From positions 1,426,001 to 1,490,000 of the forward strand of contig NZ_CP045488.1 in the NCBI RefSeq assembly GCF_009392895.1: a DNA stretch of 64,000 bases, read 5' to 3'. The translations under genes and the position numbers were made by a program. Source of the DNA: Natronorubrum aibiense (lineage in GTDB: Archaea; Halobacteriota; Halobacteria; Halobacteriales; Natrialbaceae). Below, one piece after another: positions 25,890 through 35,217 of the stretch. Within the stretch, counting starts at the first letter, position 1. Every line of letters starts with the position of its first letter. The notes beneath the pieces are model-generated. The model was not told the origin of the DNA. It did no database searches and saw only the letters and a list, made by a program, of their open reading frames with translations.

Positions 25890-26065
25890 CGGTCTGACAG
25901 TCAGGATAGATATCTCTATCTTTAGACACGAGACGAGATTGATCTCTTTCGCTAACGACGTTTCGACATCCTCCGCGTAAACACGGAGGTATCCCGAGCG
26001 GCGAGAGTTTCAGATATGTAGTCCAATTACGGACTATCATTGGCACTTTGCCATTGGAGAGTCAT

Positions 26066-26761
26066 TCAGCTGTTCTGAACAGCTAAGTTGACATACGGGA
26101 GGATGAATTCGACGAGTCGACGCTCAACTTTCCGCAGATGATTCGACGCCGTCGTTTTTGTAATTTCCATCTCGTCGGCGATCTCTTCAAGTGTCACCTC
26201 ACGTGGGATCTCGAAGTAGCCTCGTTCGGCTGCCGTGTTGAGAAACTCACGTTGCCGTTGGGGAATCGATGAGAGCAATTCCTGCCACTCTGCTCGACTC
26301 GGCATCACTTCGCGCCGGAAGTCCTGGGTAATACGTTCGACAGTGACGCTGCCGAAGTCCGACAGAAACTCGATTGCCTCGGTAAGTTCGTTCCGATTGC
26401 TCAACAGCAAGTCGAAGCACTCACACCCGTCGGCCAACTGCGTCGGCCCAATAGGAAGATACCCCTCGTACATGAGCGCCTGTAGCGGCGTCACCTCTGT
26501 GAGCCGTTCGCGGAGAAGGATGGTCACCGCTTCACGTCCCTCCGATGTCTCGTAGCGCTCGACAACGTCGACAGCGGTAACAGAGTCGTACGCCCGAATC
26601 GTCTCGAGGACAGCCTCGCAGTCGCGTGCCTCGATTGCGAGCATGCCAATGTACCGGTTGTTCCGAAACGTGGAGGCGATGAACTCACCGAAAATACGGT
26701 GCCCCACTAATTCTGCAGTCCAGTCCCCTTTGTATTGGACGCATACCTTTGCTGTGAGCAT
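26066..26761 (-). CDS. HTH_10 (Bat-like) transcriptional regulator
   Basis: A 231-residue regulator. The N-terminal two-thirds form a sensor-like domain; the C-terminal 55 residues are the bacterio-opsin-activator HTH (LNTAAERGYFEIPREVTLEE, IADEMEITKTTASNHLRKVE) with the typical 'QRQREFLNTAAERGYF' entry helix. Such proteins regulate metabolic genes in haloarchaea. It lies just beyond the 3' end of the amidohydrolase-Rieske-MmgE operon and in the same direction, so it may control that pathway. Confidence 0.9.
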   Translation of the reverse strand: MLTAKVCVQYKGDWTAELVGHRIFGEFIASTFRNNRYIGMLAIEARDCEAVLETIRAYDSVTAVDVVERYETSEGREAVTILLRERLTEVTPLQALMYEGYLPIGPTQLADGCECFDLLLSNRNELTEAIEFLSDFGSVTVERITQDFRREVMPSRAEWQELLSSIPQRQREFLNTAAERGYFEIPREVTLEEIADEMEITKTTASNHLRKVERRLVEFILPYVNLAVQNS

Positions 26762-26812
26762 GGTTCACATTGTGGTGAATCGGTCGTAAAAACCCCTCTA
26801 TCTCCGGTGAAT

Positions 26813-26837
26813 TGCCTCGGGGTCAAGCCCCGAGGCA
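26813..26837. repeat. perfect 10-bp hairpin, IS-end-like or terminator
   Basis: TGCCTCGGGG-TCAAG-CCCCGAGGCA is exactly self-complementary with a 5-base loop. It lies between the MmgE/PrpD stop (26866) and the HTH_10 start (26761). No T-run follows, which is unlike a terminator; the shape resembles solitary IS200/605 ends elsewhere in the window. Confidence 0.5.
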
Positions 26838-26865
26838 CTCTGCCTTGAAATCTGTAGAAAGGCCG

Positions 26866-28170
26866 CTACCACAGTGTAGTCAATCTCGAGACGGGCACAG
26901 ACGGATCGGTAAGCTGTTCGACGCTGTCGGAGACAACTGTCGATGAGAGAGTTGGAACGACAAGTCGTCGGGCTTTCTGCAGTTGTGCTGTCTTGGAAAG
27001 CGGGCTTTCACGGGAGCCGCGTGCGCGCGTCACTGGTGATGAGTATGTTTTGCTAGGCGTCTCGATATCGACACGAGCCAGACATTCGCTGGGGAAGCGA
27101 GCATCTATATCGTCGTCGACAACGAGATCGACACGCTCGGTAAGGGCAAGCACCTCTGGATCAGTTCGCACCGCTGTCGTGTGTTCGGTTTGTGTAAATT
27201 GACCCCGAACGAGTGCGGCTGCGACTGGATATGGGTATGAGTACTGGGCTTCTTCTGGACTCGCGGGTGTGCGAGTCCGTAAGTGCGTCGCCTCCTCAAA
27301 TGTCGAAACACGAATCGTCTCGACGTGTTCGGGAGGAATGCTCTGCTCGTCAGTCAATGTGAGGACAGCTTCCACCCCAGGTTGCGCCCATCGACAGCAT
27401 GGATATGGCTTGAGATATCCTCTCGTCACGTGGAAGCGATCTCCGAGTGTCTCGAGAGCATCGCTTACGTCGAATATTGTCTTGGACCCAGTAAAGCCAG
27501 CAGCGGCAAGTTGTGCGGCGACATACCCTGTATGAGCACTCCATCCAACACCGTCTTTTGTCATCGCGGGATTTTCGACACCACGCATGATCGGTGTCCG
27601 TGGAGCATGGTACTCGGCAACACTGAGTGCGTGCGCCGTCTGTTCTTGCTTGAGGTCAAGTAGTCGGGAAACCGCCGCAGCAGCTCCAAGCGCACCCCAG
27701 GATCCGGTTCCCGTATAGACGTCATCAGTGGCGTGGATTGCCAGTCCAGTGCGGACCGCGAGTTCGTACCCGATGAAGACGGCATCGAGAAACTCTCCAA
27801 TCGATGCGTCGACCGCCTCTGCAGCGGCGAGTGCTGGTGGCACGACAACAGCGGCTGGATGCCCTTTGACCTCGCGGTGTCCATCGTCGATATCGAGAGC
27901 GTTCGCTGCGACGCCGTTGGCGAGTGCTGCACCTTCGGCCGCGATTGTCGTGTTTGATCCGTCTAGAAGGCTTGCTCTCGGAAGTGACGACTGACCGTTG
28001 CAGTGTGTTGTCGCATATTCTCGAGCGATGTCGACACCCTCCTGTCGATAACCCGCTGTTATCGCCGCAAGCGTATCGAGGACGCGAGTTCGTACCTGTT
28101 CTGTCACCTCCTCTGGTGTATCAGTGAGTGTTGCTGACTGGACGAACTCCGCCGCTTGGTATGTGCTCAT
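26866..28170 (-). CDS. MmgE/PrpD family protein
   Basis: A 434-residue enzyme of the family that includes 2-methylcitrate dehydratase (PrpD), iminodisuccinate epimerase and related catabolic enzymes. It shows the family start (TLAAITAGYRQEGVDIAREY), ALDIDDGHREVKGHPAAVVV with the conserved DDGH and GHPAA motifs, and RGYLKPYPCCRWAQPGVEA with the conserved KPYPCCR. It is the last gene of a three-gene operon, its start overlapping the Rieske stop by one base (TGATG). The reaction is not fixed by sequence; the partners suggest degradation of a cyclic or N-containing acid. Confidence 0.88.
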   Translation of the reverse strand: MSTYQAAEFVQSATLTDTPEEVTEQVRTRVLDTLAAITAGYRQEGVDIAREYATTHCNGQSSLPRASLLDGSNTTIAAEGAALANGVAANALDIDDGHREVKGHPAAVVVPPALAAAEAVDASIGEFLDAVFIGYELAVRTGLAIHATDDVYTGTGSWGALGAAAAVSRLLDLKQEQTAHALSVAEYHAPRTPIMRGVENPAMTKDGVGWSAHTGYVAAQLAAAGFTGSKTIFDVSDALETLGDRFHVTRGYLKPYPCCRWAQPGVEAVLTLTDEQSIPPEHVETIRVSTFEEATHLRTRTPASPEEAQYSYPYPVAAALVRGQFTQTEHTTAVRTDPEVLALTERVDLVVDDDIDARFPSECLARVDIETPSKTYSSPVTRARGSRESPLSKTAQLQKARRLVVPTLSSTVVSDSVEQLTDPSVPVSRLTTLW

Positions 28171-28634
28171 CAGAGGTAGACGACAACCTGTTGATCCTCC
28201 ACGTCAACGGTGTAGGTGTCGACTGGAGGCTCGTCACCCTCAATGGCAGCCCCACAATCACAGCCACCATCAGTGTCCACCGACGACGCGTCATCACGAG
28301 AGGGTTCGACTTCTGTTTCGAATGATCGAGCACGAACCTTGTGTGGGTTGAAAACAGATTCACCCGTCTCGATGTCGAACTCCCAGCCGTGCCACGGACA
28401 GCGCAAGATATGACCGTCGTCTTCCCATTTGACACAGCCTGGTTCCGTTGCCGATGTTGTCCCAGTTACCTTGCCCTGACATAGTGGCGCCCGCTGATGT
28501 GGACAGTCGTTCTTGAGCGCATAATACTCCCCATCGACGTTAAATACGCCAATCGAGTGGCCATTCAGTTCGACGATGGTGCGATCGCCGGGTGGCAGTT
28601 CGTCGGTCGAGCAGATTTCGAATCGGTTATTCAT
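28170..28634 (-). CDS. Rieske [2Fe-2S] protein
   Basis: A 154-residue soluble Rieske protein. The cluster ligands are visible as CPHQRAPLC (Cys-x-His) and CPWHGWEFDIETG (Cys-x2-His). After the core, an insert with CDCGAAIEGDEPP precedes the last strand. It could be the ferredoxin of an oxygenase or a small electron carrier for the pathway; no oxygenase large subunit lies in the window. The start is four bases after the amidohydrolase stop, and it overlaps MmgE/PrpD, so all three are translated together. Confidence 0.9.
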   Translation of the reverse strand: MNNRFEICSTDELPPGDRTIVELNGHSIGVFNVDGEYYALKNDCPHQRAPLCQGKVTGTTSATEPGCVKWEDDGHILRCPWHGWEFDIETGESVFNPHKVRARSFETEVEPSRDDASSVDTDGGCDCGAAIEGDEPPVDTYTVDVEDQQVVVYL

Positions 28635-28638
28635 TGAA

Positions 28639-29760
28639 TCACGTCCTGTCCGTCGGAAGGCTCTCGGGATCGTCTGGGAGTCCGTACAATTCCTGTGCGT
28701 TGCCAGCCATCACTGCTTGTTCCAGTTCGTCTGGCATTGGGGGAAGCGCATACAGTGGTGAATCCGTATCCCAGTGGGGGTAGTCACTGGCGAACATCAC
28801 TGTGTCCTTTGCGTGCATCATCTCCAGAATCTGGAGGAGGTGTTCGGGATTGTTTGGTTCCTCAATCGGCTGGGTGGTAAAGCGCACCTGATCACGAATG
28901 TATTCGCTCGGTGGCTTTTGCAGATAGGGAACCTGCGCTCGGAGTGCTTTCCAATTTTTATCCATCCGCCAGAGGAAGTGTGGTACCCAGCTGAGGCCAC
29001 CTTCGATGACGACGAAGCTGAGATCGGGGAACTTTGCGAGGACGCCCTCCGCAACGAGACTCACGAGCTGTCCCATCGCATACGTGCCAAGGAGTGTGTG
29101 CCACTCGAAGTACGTGTTTGGATGGCCCGCTCCGGTTGGCGGACGGGTAACACCGTGACCCTCCGTGTACGGGTGCATCGCGATAGGGAGGCCCATCTCC
29201 TCGGCGGCTTCGTACATCGGCCAGTAGTGTTCGTGACCATAGGGGAGCTGCGACGCCATTGGCATCACGACCTGGACGACGCGTGGGTGATCTCCCAGCT
29301 CGCGAATCATTTCTGCCATCCGATTCGGTTTCTGCGGTGCAGCGAGCAGTGATCCGACGAATGGTCCTCCCTCCGAGAGCCAGTTGTCAATAACCCACTT
29401 GTTGTTCGCTATTGCAAGCTCAGCCGCGTAGTCACGGTTTGGAAGGGCAGTGAGATTGAGATAGGAGTTCCCCGTCAAAATGGCGTAATCGACGCCAAAT
29501 TCCTCGAGGTGATGAGTTTTCATTTTCTCGACGCTCGATCCTGCTGGCCCTCCATCGTCCGGCACCGCGTCACGACGTGAGAATTCTGCGACGTTGTCAT
29601 ACAGGATATCGGGTGCCTGCACGCCGCGATCTCGATACTGCTTCGGGAGGTACTCGACGAGTTCTTGTGGATCCGCCCATTTCTGGTGGATGTCACAATC
29701 GATAAGCGTGGGACTGGTTTGGTCCGACGCTGTCGAGTGAGTAGTTTGCTGTCCTGACAT
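28639..29760 (-). CDS. amidohydrolase (ACMSD-type, metal-dependent)
   Basis: A 373-residue TIM-barrel amidohydrolase of the amidohydrolase_2 group, which includes decarboxylases and hydrolases of aromatic pathways. Metal ligands are seen in LIDCDIHQKW, AMHPYTEGHG and FASDYPHWDTDSPLYALPP. Start at MSGQQTTHS (29760) was preferred to an upstream in-frame codon at 29787 because it gives the normal length before the first metal motif. First gene of the operon with the Rieske and MmgE/PrpD genes; it probably makes or opens the substrate those enzymes use. Confidence 0.87.
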   Translation of the reverse strand: MSGQQTTHSTASDQTSPTLIDCDIHQKWADPQELVEYLPKQYRDRGVQAPDILYDNVAEFSRRDAVPDDGGPAGSSVEKMKTHHLEEFGVDYAILTGNSYLNLTALPNRDYAAELAIANNKWVIDNWLSEGGPFVGSLLAAPQKPNRMAEMIRELGDHPRVVQVVMPMASQLPYGHEHYWPMYEAAEEMGLPIAMHPYTEGHGVTRPPTGAGHPNTYFEWHTLLGTYAMGQLVSLVAEGVLAKFPDLSFVVIEGGLSWVPHFLWRMDKNWKALRAQVPYLQKPPSEYIRDQVRFTTQPIEEPNNPEHLLQILEMMHAKDTVMFASDYPHWDTDSPLYALPPMPDELEQAVMAGNAQELYGLPDDPESLPTDRT

Positions 29761-29839
29761 TGGTACGATAACGCTAAACAGTACCAATTGGGTAAGTCTC
29801 CGGTCGAACTTGTATCGGGTATTTATACGCTGAACAGGC

Positions 29840-31290
29840 GCAATACCACGCCCTTCAGGGCGTGGATACGCGCCGTCAATTGATGCAACAATCCACCGCC
29901 TGTTGCATGGCCGGATATTCTATACTGAATCGGATCTATTATGTTCTCGGGTTTCATAACTGGTTATGAGTCCAGAATCCGATGCGAACCCACCGAACAT
30001 TCGAGGCGTCGATCACGAACCCACGGCAGGTGAGTGACGACCTCGATCAACTCGGACGGGCTGCATCGAAGCTCTGGAACGTCGGTCGCTACTACGCACA
30101 AGAGCAGTGGGACGAAACGGGCGAGATCCCCGATGACGGGGAACTCAAATCCGAACTCAAAGGTCACGAACGCTACACGGACCTTCATTCTCAATCCAGT
30201 CAGCGCGTTCTCGAAGAACTCGCTGAAGCGTTCAACGGCTGGTTCGCAAAGCGTCGGAACGGCGATAGCCGTGCCCGACCGCCCGGCTACCGCAAGCGCG
30301 GTGATTCCCACCCGCGTTCTACTGTGTCGTTCAAAGCGGCTGGCTTCAAGCAGGATGCACAGTTCAACCGCGTTCGCCTCTCGAAAGGACGGAACCTGAA
30401 GGAACACCGCTCGGACTTCGTGCTGTGCGAGTACGAGCTGCGTCCTGACGTAGACCTCTCCGAGTGGGACATCCAACAGGTTCGGGCCGTCCACAAGTAC
30501 GACGAGTGGCGACTCCACTTCATCTGCCGAAAGTCGATTGATCCCGAACCACCGGGAGACGAAACTGCCGGGATCGACCTCGGCATCTCGAACGTTGCCG
30601 CGCTTTCGTTCGGTGGTGAATCACTCCTCTTCCCCGGAAACGCGCTGAAAGAGGACGAATACTACTTCGGACGAAAGAAAGCGAAGTGCGACGACAGCCG
30701 GTCGAACGAGCGGCTTCGGTTGGACCGTAAGCGCACGGAACGCCGAACCCACTTCTTGCACACCCTCTCAAAACACATCGTTTCGGAGTGCGTCGAGAGG
30801 GGTGTCGGGACGATCGTCATCGGTGACCTCGGCGGTATCCGAGACGACGAGAACGGCGAGTCCCGCAACTGGGGCAAACACGGAAATCTCGACCTTCACG
30901 GGTGGGCGTTTGACCGCTTGACGTCGATACTCGAGTACAAGGCGGAAGCCGAAGGGATCGACGTAACGGTGGAGTCCGAACGCGATACCTCAAAGACGTG
31001 TTCGGCCTGCGGAACGAAGGACGGCAACCAGCGTGTTGAACGCGGGTTGTACGTTTGTGAGGAGTGTGATACGGTGGCGAACGCGGACGTGAACGGTGCG
31101 GAGAACATCCGCCGAAAAGTAACTCCGAGTCCTTCTGAGGATAGGAGTAACGGCTGGTTGGCACAGCCTTCAGTCCATCTGTTCGATCGTAACGAGGGCC
31201 GTTTCGCCCCGCGAGAACAGGTCGTGGACTGTAAACCGTAATATCTCAACGGCGGTCGGGATTCCACGTCGTTTACGGCGTGGAGGATGT
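29840..31290 (+). mobile_element. IS200/605 (IS1341-type) element, tnpB intact
   Basis: Left-end hairpin CCACGCCC-TTCA-GGGCGTGG (29846-29865), a tnpB gene (29982-31241) and a right-end hairpin (31264-31283, arms CCACGTCG and CGGCGTGG, loop TTTA). Between left end and gene is a 7-bp hairpin TGCAACA/TGTTGCA (29883 region). No tnpA. It separates the amidohydrolase operon from the nitrilase gene. Confidence 0.88.
29982..31241 (+). CDS. tnpB: TnpB, RNA-guided nuclease of IS element
   Basis: A 419-residue intact TnpB. RuvC-I is GIDLGISNVAAL (Asp), the zinc ribbon is CSACGTKDGNQ...CEECDTVA, and RuvC-III is NADVNGAENI (Asp). The RuvC-II motif reads VIGDLGGIRDDENGESRNWG, where other TnpBs have Glu in place of the Gly of 'GDL'; acidic residues follow a few positions later. 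The N-terminal REC and wedge parts look complete, so this may be active with a relocated catalytic acid, or a catalytically weakened type. The guide RNA would come from the 3' end and right flank. Confidence 0.9.
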   Translation: MRTHRTFEASITNPRQVSDDLDQLGRAASKLWNVGRYYAQEQWDETGEIPDDGELKSELKGHERYTDLHSQSSQRVLEELAEAFNGWFAKRRNGDSRARPPGYRKRGDSHPRSTVSFKAAGFKQDAQFNRVRLSKGRNLKEHRSDFVLCEYELRPDVDLSEWDIQQVRAVHKYDEWRLHFICRKSIDPEPPGDETAGIDLGISNVAALSFGGESLLFPGNALKEDEYYFGRKKAKCDDSRSNERLRLDRKRTERRTHFLHTLSKHIVSECVERGVGTIVIGDLGGIRDDENGESRNWGKHGNLDLHGWAFDRLTSILEYKAEAEGIDVTVESERDTSKTCSACGTKDGNQRVERGLYVCEECDTVANADVNGAENIRRKVTPSPSEDRSNGWLAQPSVHLFDRNEGRFAPREQVVDCKP

Positions 31291-31458
31291 CAAATGAGAA
31301 CCAGAAGAAAACCCACGAATTCGGCGGATAGCTCAAACAGGTGGTTGATGCCGGTCGACTTGTTGAATATAAGCCCTTGCATTGTGCGTGTGAATGTTTA
31401 GGTCCATAACTGGTCGAACGATGTACATGTACCATCTAGAGAGAGGAAATCTCAACCA

Positions 31459-32223
31459 ATGACACGACCACGCATCGCAGCCTGTCAGTTCGAACCAACA
31501 GTCGGGGATATCGATGCGAATCTCAACCGCATCGCGCAACTCACAGCTGACCTCCCTGCTGCAGTCGAGTTTGCGGTCTTCCCAGAACTCTGTATTACTG
31601 GCTATGATGTCGACCATGTTCAGTCGACGAAGACAGCGGTTCCAGGTCCAGTGACCGATCGCGTGTGTACGATTGCACGTGAAACTGATATTGATCTCAT
31701 TGTCGGTCTTCCAGAGGCTGCCAGCGGGGATATCTACAACTCGCTTGTGTATGTCTCGTCAGACGGTGTCAAAGCCACGTACCGAAAGCAACGACTGTGG
31801 GGCACAGAGGCCGATCATTTCAGAGCAGGGAGCGGACCGACAACAGTTGAGACGCCGATCGGACGGGTTGGCCTGTTGCTATGCTACGATCTAAACTTCC
31901 CCGAACTCGCGCTTGCTTACAGTGAGGCTGATTGTGATATCATTGCTGTGAGTGCAGCATGGCGCCAGTCGTTCGCTCGTGACTGGCGCCTCCTCTGTCG
32001 TGCTCGCGCACTCGACCAGACGTGCTACGTTGTCGGATCGAATCACTGTGGCTCACAATCCGGACGTCAACACGCTGGTGCGAGCCTAATCGCAGGTCCA
32101 CGTGGCGATATCCTTGCCCAGACAACCGATGGCATACCGATGGCTTCGGCTGAGGTACTGTCTGACGCTCTTTCTACTGCTCGAGAACAGAATCCAGTCC
32201 GACTCTCCCGTCGCAGCGGCTAA
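31459..32223 (+). CDS. nitrilase-superfamily carbon-nitrogen hydrolase
   Basis: A 254-residue CN-hydrolase. The catalytic triad is visible: Glu in FAVFPELCITGYD, Lys in ATYRKQRLWG and Cys in LLLCYDLNFPELAL. Members cleave nitriles, amides or N-carbamoyl compounds to acid plus ammonia. It lies between the amidohydrolase operon and the OpuB-like transporter, suggesting it handles an imported amide or nitrile. The IS upstream means its own promoter is likely close to 31400. Confidence 0.9.
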   Translation: MTRPRIAACQFEPTVGDIDANLNRIAQLTADLPAAVEFAVFPELCITGYDVDHVQSTKTAVPGPVTDRVCTIARETDIDLIVGLPEAASGDIYNSLVYVSSDGVKATYRKQRLWGTEADHFRAGSGPTTVETPIGRVGLLLCYDLNFPELALAYSEADCDIIAVSAAWRQSFARDWRLLCRARALDQTCYVVGSNHCGSQSGRQHAGASLIAGPRGDILAQTTDGIPMASAEVLSDALSTAREQNPVRLSRRSG

Positions 32224-32469
32224 TTTGGACCGCTTTTTGGTTTCAACTGGATCGGTAGCGCGGAGTCCCTTTCTGCTCACAACTTCGCGTTTGCACGGTC
32301 AGCGGAACCTTCGATTCCGCATTATCCTCAAGAAACGAGCGAAGCGAGTGAGTAGCGCGTTCGTTTGACGAGGTAGGGTTTTGATCGTAACTTCATCAAT
32401 CATCATTGCATATAAATAGTTGATTAGTATGGGTCAATACTTAGGGTCTTTATTACAGATGTTTTTGCT

Positions 32470-33423
32470 ATGCTAAATCAGCACACACGGCGTGAGCTGC
32501 TTAGAGGGGGAGGTGGTGTTGCCGCAACGGCTAGTGTTGTGGGGACTTCTGGGTGCCTCACGCTCGCGACACAATTGCAAGGTGATTTGGTGAAAGTGGG
32601 CTCGAAGCAATTCACCGAACAGGAGGTCCTAGGCTACCTCGCATACGAGGTGCTCAAAGCAAACACGGATATCAATATTGGTGATCAGGTCGGTCTCGGC
32701 GGCACTACGACGAACTATCGTGCACTACTCTCCGATGAGATCCAGCTATACTGGGAGTACACAGGTACGGCTTGGCAAACACTCCCTCCGAAGCAGGACT
32801 CGTTCATTAGCGACTCGACAGAGCTCTACGAAACGGTCAAGCAGGAATTCGAGAGCCAGCACGACCTAACGTTCCTACAGCCCGCTCCGCTCGATAACAC
32901 CTACGTCATTATGGCTAATCCGACATGGGCTGACGAGACGGGTGTGACGTCGCTCTCTGAGTTCGAATCCTATCTTACGGAGTCTTCAGAGACCGTCACA
33001 GTTGCTCTGAATGCCGAGTTCCAAAGCCGTTCGGATGGCTGGCCAGGGCTGCTTGACCACTATGGGCTTGATACGCACAAACAGCGACTCGATGTCAAGA
33101 ATATCGATTCCGGACTCCTGTATCAGGTAGTCGGCAATGAGGAAGCAGATATCGGTGTTGGGTTCAACACTGATCCGCGGATCCTCCAGTTTGACCTTCA
33201 AGTGCTGGATGATGACCAGCAATTTTTCCCCAGTTACAATGCGGCACCGATGGTCGGAACTGCGACCCTCGAGACTAACCCGTCGATACGTTCATCGCTG
33301 AACGAAACGAGCGAAAATCTCACTACCGAACAAATGCGGAAACTCAACAAGCGCGTTGCCCTCGAGAGGGTGAACCCACAGACGGTTGCTAAAGAGTATC
33401 TGCAGAGCGAGGGGATCGTCTGA
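32470..33423 (+). CDS. ABC transporter substrate-binding lipoprotein, OpuBC/OsmF type
   Basis: A 317-residue lipoprotein with a Tat-like signal (TRRELLRGGGGVAATASVV) and a lipobox ending in Cys (VGTSGC) that would anchor it outside the membrane. The mature part has the glycine betaine/choline-binding fold (VKVGSKQFTEQEVLGYLAYE, YWEYTGTAW, VGFNTDPRI). The family binds quaternary ammonium compounds through aromatic residues. It heads a four-gene operon with two permeases and one ATPase; the stop overlaps the next ATG (TGATG). Confidence 0.9.
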   Translation: MLNQHTRRELLRGGGGVAATASVVGTSGCLTLATQLQGDLVKVGSKQFTEQEVLGYLAYEVLKANTDINIGDQVGLGGTTTNYRALLSDEIQLYWEYTGTAWQTLPPKQDSFISDSTELYETVKQEFESQHDLTFLQPAPLDNTYVIMANPTWADETGVTSLSEFESYLTESSETVTVALNAEFQSRSDGWPGLLDHYGLDTHKQRLDVKNIDSGLLYQVVGNEEADIGVGFNTDPRILQFDLQVLDDDQQFFPSYNAAPMVGTATLETNPSIRSSLNETSENLTTEQMRKLNKRVALERVNPQTVAKEYLQSEGIV

Positions 33424-34142
33424 TGCTGTCGCCTGACCTGCTGGTCCCGCTTATCATTGAGGGATCTATTGAGTACTTCACCAAGAACCAGGAACTCCTG
33501 TGGGAGTTGCTGATAAACCACATTATTGTGGTCCTCGACTCGGTGTGGCTTGCACTCCTTATCGGCGTCCCCCTTGGTATCGTCGCAACCTACAATGACC
33601 GCCTCGGAAGCATCCTCCTTTGGACGGCGGGTATGTTGATGACCGTCCCGAGTATCGCCCTATTCGGGCTCTTGATTCCGCTTGTCGGGATTGGTGAGAT
33701 TCCTGTTGTTATTGCACTCGTACTATACGCCCAGTTGCCTATCATTCGGAACACCTACCTCGGACTCACGCAGGTTGACGAGGCGATCATCGAGGCTGGA
33801 CGAGGGATGGGTATGACGAAGACACAGCGACTCTGGCGGCTGCAACTCCCGCAGGCGATCCCCGTCATCATGGCGGGGGTTCGGAACGCCGTTGTCATCC
33901 TCGTCGGCATTGCTGCTATTGGAGCTTTCATTGGCGCGAATAACCTCGGGAATCCCATCTTCAACGGTATCAGTGAGGCCTACCCGGCAGCAATCGTCGT
34001 CTCAACGATCATCGTCTCACTGCTCGCTCTCGGGTTTGATTACGGGTTCCGTGTTCTCGAGCAACTGTTCAGATTACAAAATGGAGAAGACATCGAACCA
34101 ACGCTTGGCATTCGACTCATCAAGGGTTACAAACATGACTGA
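33423..34142 (+). CDS. OpuB-type ABC permease 1
   Basis: A 239-residue membrane protein with about six helices and the EAA-type loop (IIEAGRGMGMTKTQRLWRLQ LPQ...) that docks the ATPase. It belongs to the glycine betaine/carnitine/choline permease family. Overlaps the preceding stop by one base and the following ATPase start by eight, indicating coupled synthesis. Pairs with the second permease at 35217. Confidence 0.9.
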   Translation: MLSPDLLVPLIIEGSIEYFTKNQELLWELLINHIIVVLDSVWLALLIGVPLGIVATYNDRLGSILLWTAGMLMTVPSIALFGLLIPLVGIGEIPVVIALVLYAQLPIIRNTYLGLTQVDEAIIEAGRGMGMTKTQRLWRLQLPQAIPVIMAGVRNAVVILVGIAAIGAFIGANNLGNPIFNGISEAYPAAIVVSTIIVSLLALGFDYGFRVLEQLFRLQNGEDIEPTLGIRLIKGYKHD

Positions 34143-35217
34143 CATGCACACCACCGATACGACTGAGGAATCAGACACTATGATCGAGTTTGACGGCGTC
34201 ACCAAGGTCTATCCAGACCAGACGGTTGCAGTCGAAGATATCAGCTTTGAGGTCGAGCGCGGGACAACGACAGTCTTCGTTGGTCCCTCCGGCTGTGGAA
34301 AAACCACGACGATGACGCTCGTTAATCGGATGCAAGACGCCACCGAAGGGACGGTCTACTACGATGGAACTGATGTCGAGAAACTCGACAAGGTTGACCT
34401 GCGTCGGGATATCGGATACGTCATCCAGGAAATCGGTCTCTTTGACCACATGACTGTTGGGGAAAACATCGCAACGGTCCCCGAACTCAAAGGCTGGGAA
34501 CAAGACCGCATCGATGATCGTATTGATGAGTTGCTCGAGTTGATGAACCTGCCTGCAAGCACCTACCGTGATCAACATCCCACTGCGTTGTCGGGTGGCC
34601 AGCAACAGCGAGTCGGTGTGGCCCGTGCACTTGCAGCTAATCCAGACGTCATCCTGATGGATGAACCGTTTGGAGCTCTCGATCCAATCACGCGCGAAGA
34701 ACTCCAAGACGAATTCCTCGAAATTCAAGAGCGAATCGACACCACGATTCTCTTTGTCACTCACGATATCAACGAGGCGTTGAAAATGGGCGACAAGATC
34801 GCCATCTTCGACATGGGTGAACTCGCCCAGTATGGGCCACCCACAGAAATTATCAGAGAACCTGCCAACGACTTCGTCGAGGAGTTCATTGGTGCCGACC
34901 GCACGCTCAAAGAGCTGCAGATTACCGCTGTCGGCGATATCATGCAAGACCATGTAGCGGCACGTGAAGACCCAGAGGTCGATATCACTGACTCGGTTGC
35001 TGTCGCCGAATCTACGGAGATGGGTGATGAACTTGTTCTCGCAGACGGAACGGGTGACCACTACGTCACGCCGACAGATACAGTCGATATTGCACTCTCT
35101 CGAATGATTCAAGTCGACACCACATCGCTTCCAGTCGTCCGCGACGGCAATCTCGTTGGCGTCATTACGGAGTCAGATATCCGTGCTCACCAGTCTAAGA
35201 GAGGTGGCGATCAGTAA
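34135..35217 (+). CDS. OpuB-type ABC ATPase with CBS domain
   Basis: A 360-residue ATPase; the true start is the ATG at 34135, which overlaps the permease stop. Motifs: Walker A GPSGCGKTTT, signature LSGGQQQRVGVARAL, Walker B VILMDEPFGALD, H-loop FVTHD. The C-terminal 90 residues contain a CBS module (VTPTDTVDIALSRMIQVDTT, LPVVRDGNLVGVITESDI), as in OpuA/ProV proteins where CBS pairs sense ionic strength. In a halophile this could tune uptake to internal salt; that is inference. Followed with overlap (TAATG) by the second permease. Confidence 0.93.
   Translation: MTDMHTTDTTEESDTMIEFDGVTKVYPDQTVAVEDISFEVERGTTTVFVGPSGCGKTTTMTLVNRMQDATEGTVYYDGTDVEKLDKVDLRRDIGYVIQEIGLFDHMTVGENIATVPELKGWEQDRIDDRIDELLELMNLPASTYRDQHPTALSGGQQQRVGVARALAANPDVILMDEPFGALDPITREELQDEFLEIQERIDTTILFVTHDINEALKMGDKIAIFDMGELAQYGPPTEIIREPANDFVEEFIGADRTLKELQITAVGDIMQDHVAAREDPEVDITDSVAVAESTEMGDELVLADGTGDHYVTPTDTVDIALSRMIQVDTTSLPVVRDGNLVGVITESDIRAHQSKRGGDQ

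Noticed and set aside
26813-26837. Ordinary rho-independent terminator for the MmgE/PrpD operon
   Set aside because: The hairpin is perfect but has no T-run on the minus strand; kept only as an unassigned hairpin.
33892-34134. Upstream extension of the ABC ATPase frame
   Set aside because: It would overlap the permease by 240 bases; the ATG at 34135 gives the family's normal length and the usual overlap.
34171-35112. 313-codon minus-strand frame opposite the OpuB ATPase
   Set aside because: The plus-strand gene has all ABC motifs; the antisense frame has no recognisable domain.
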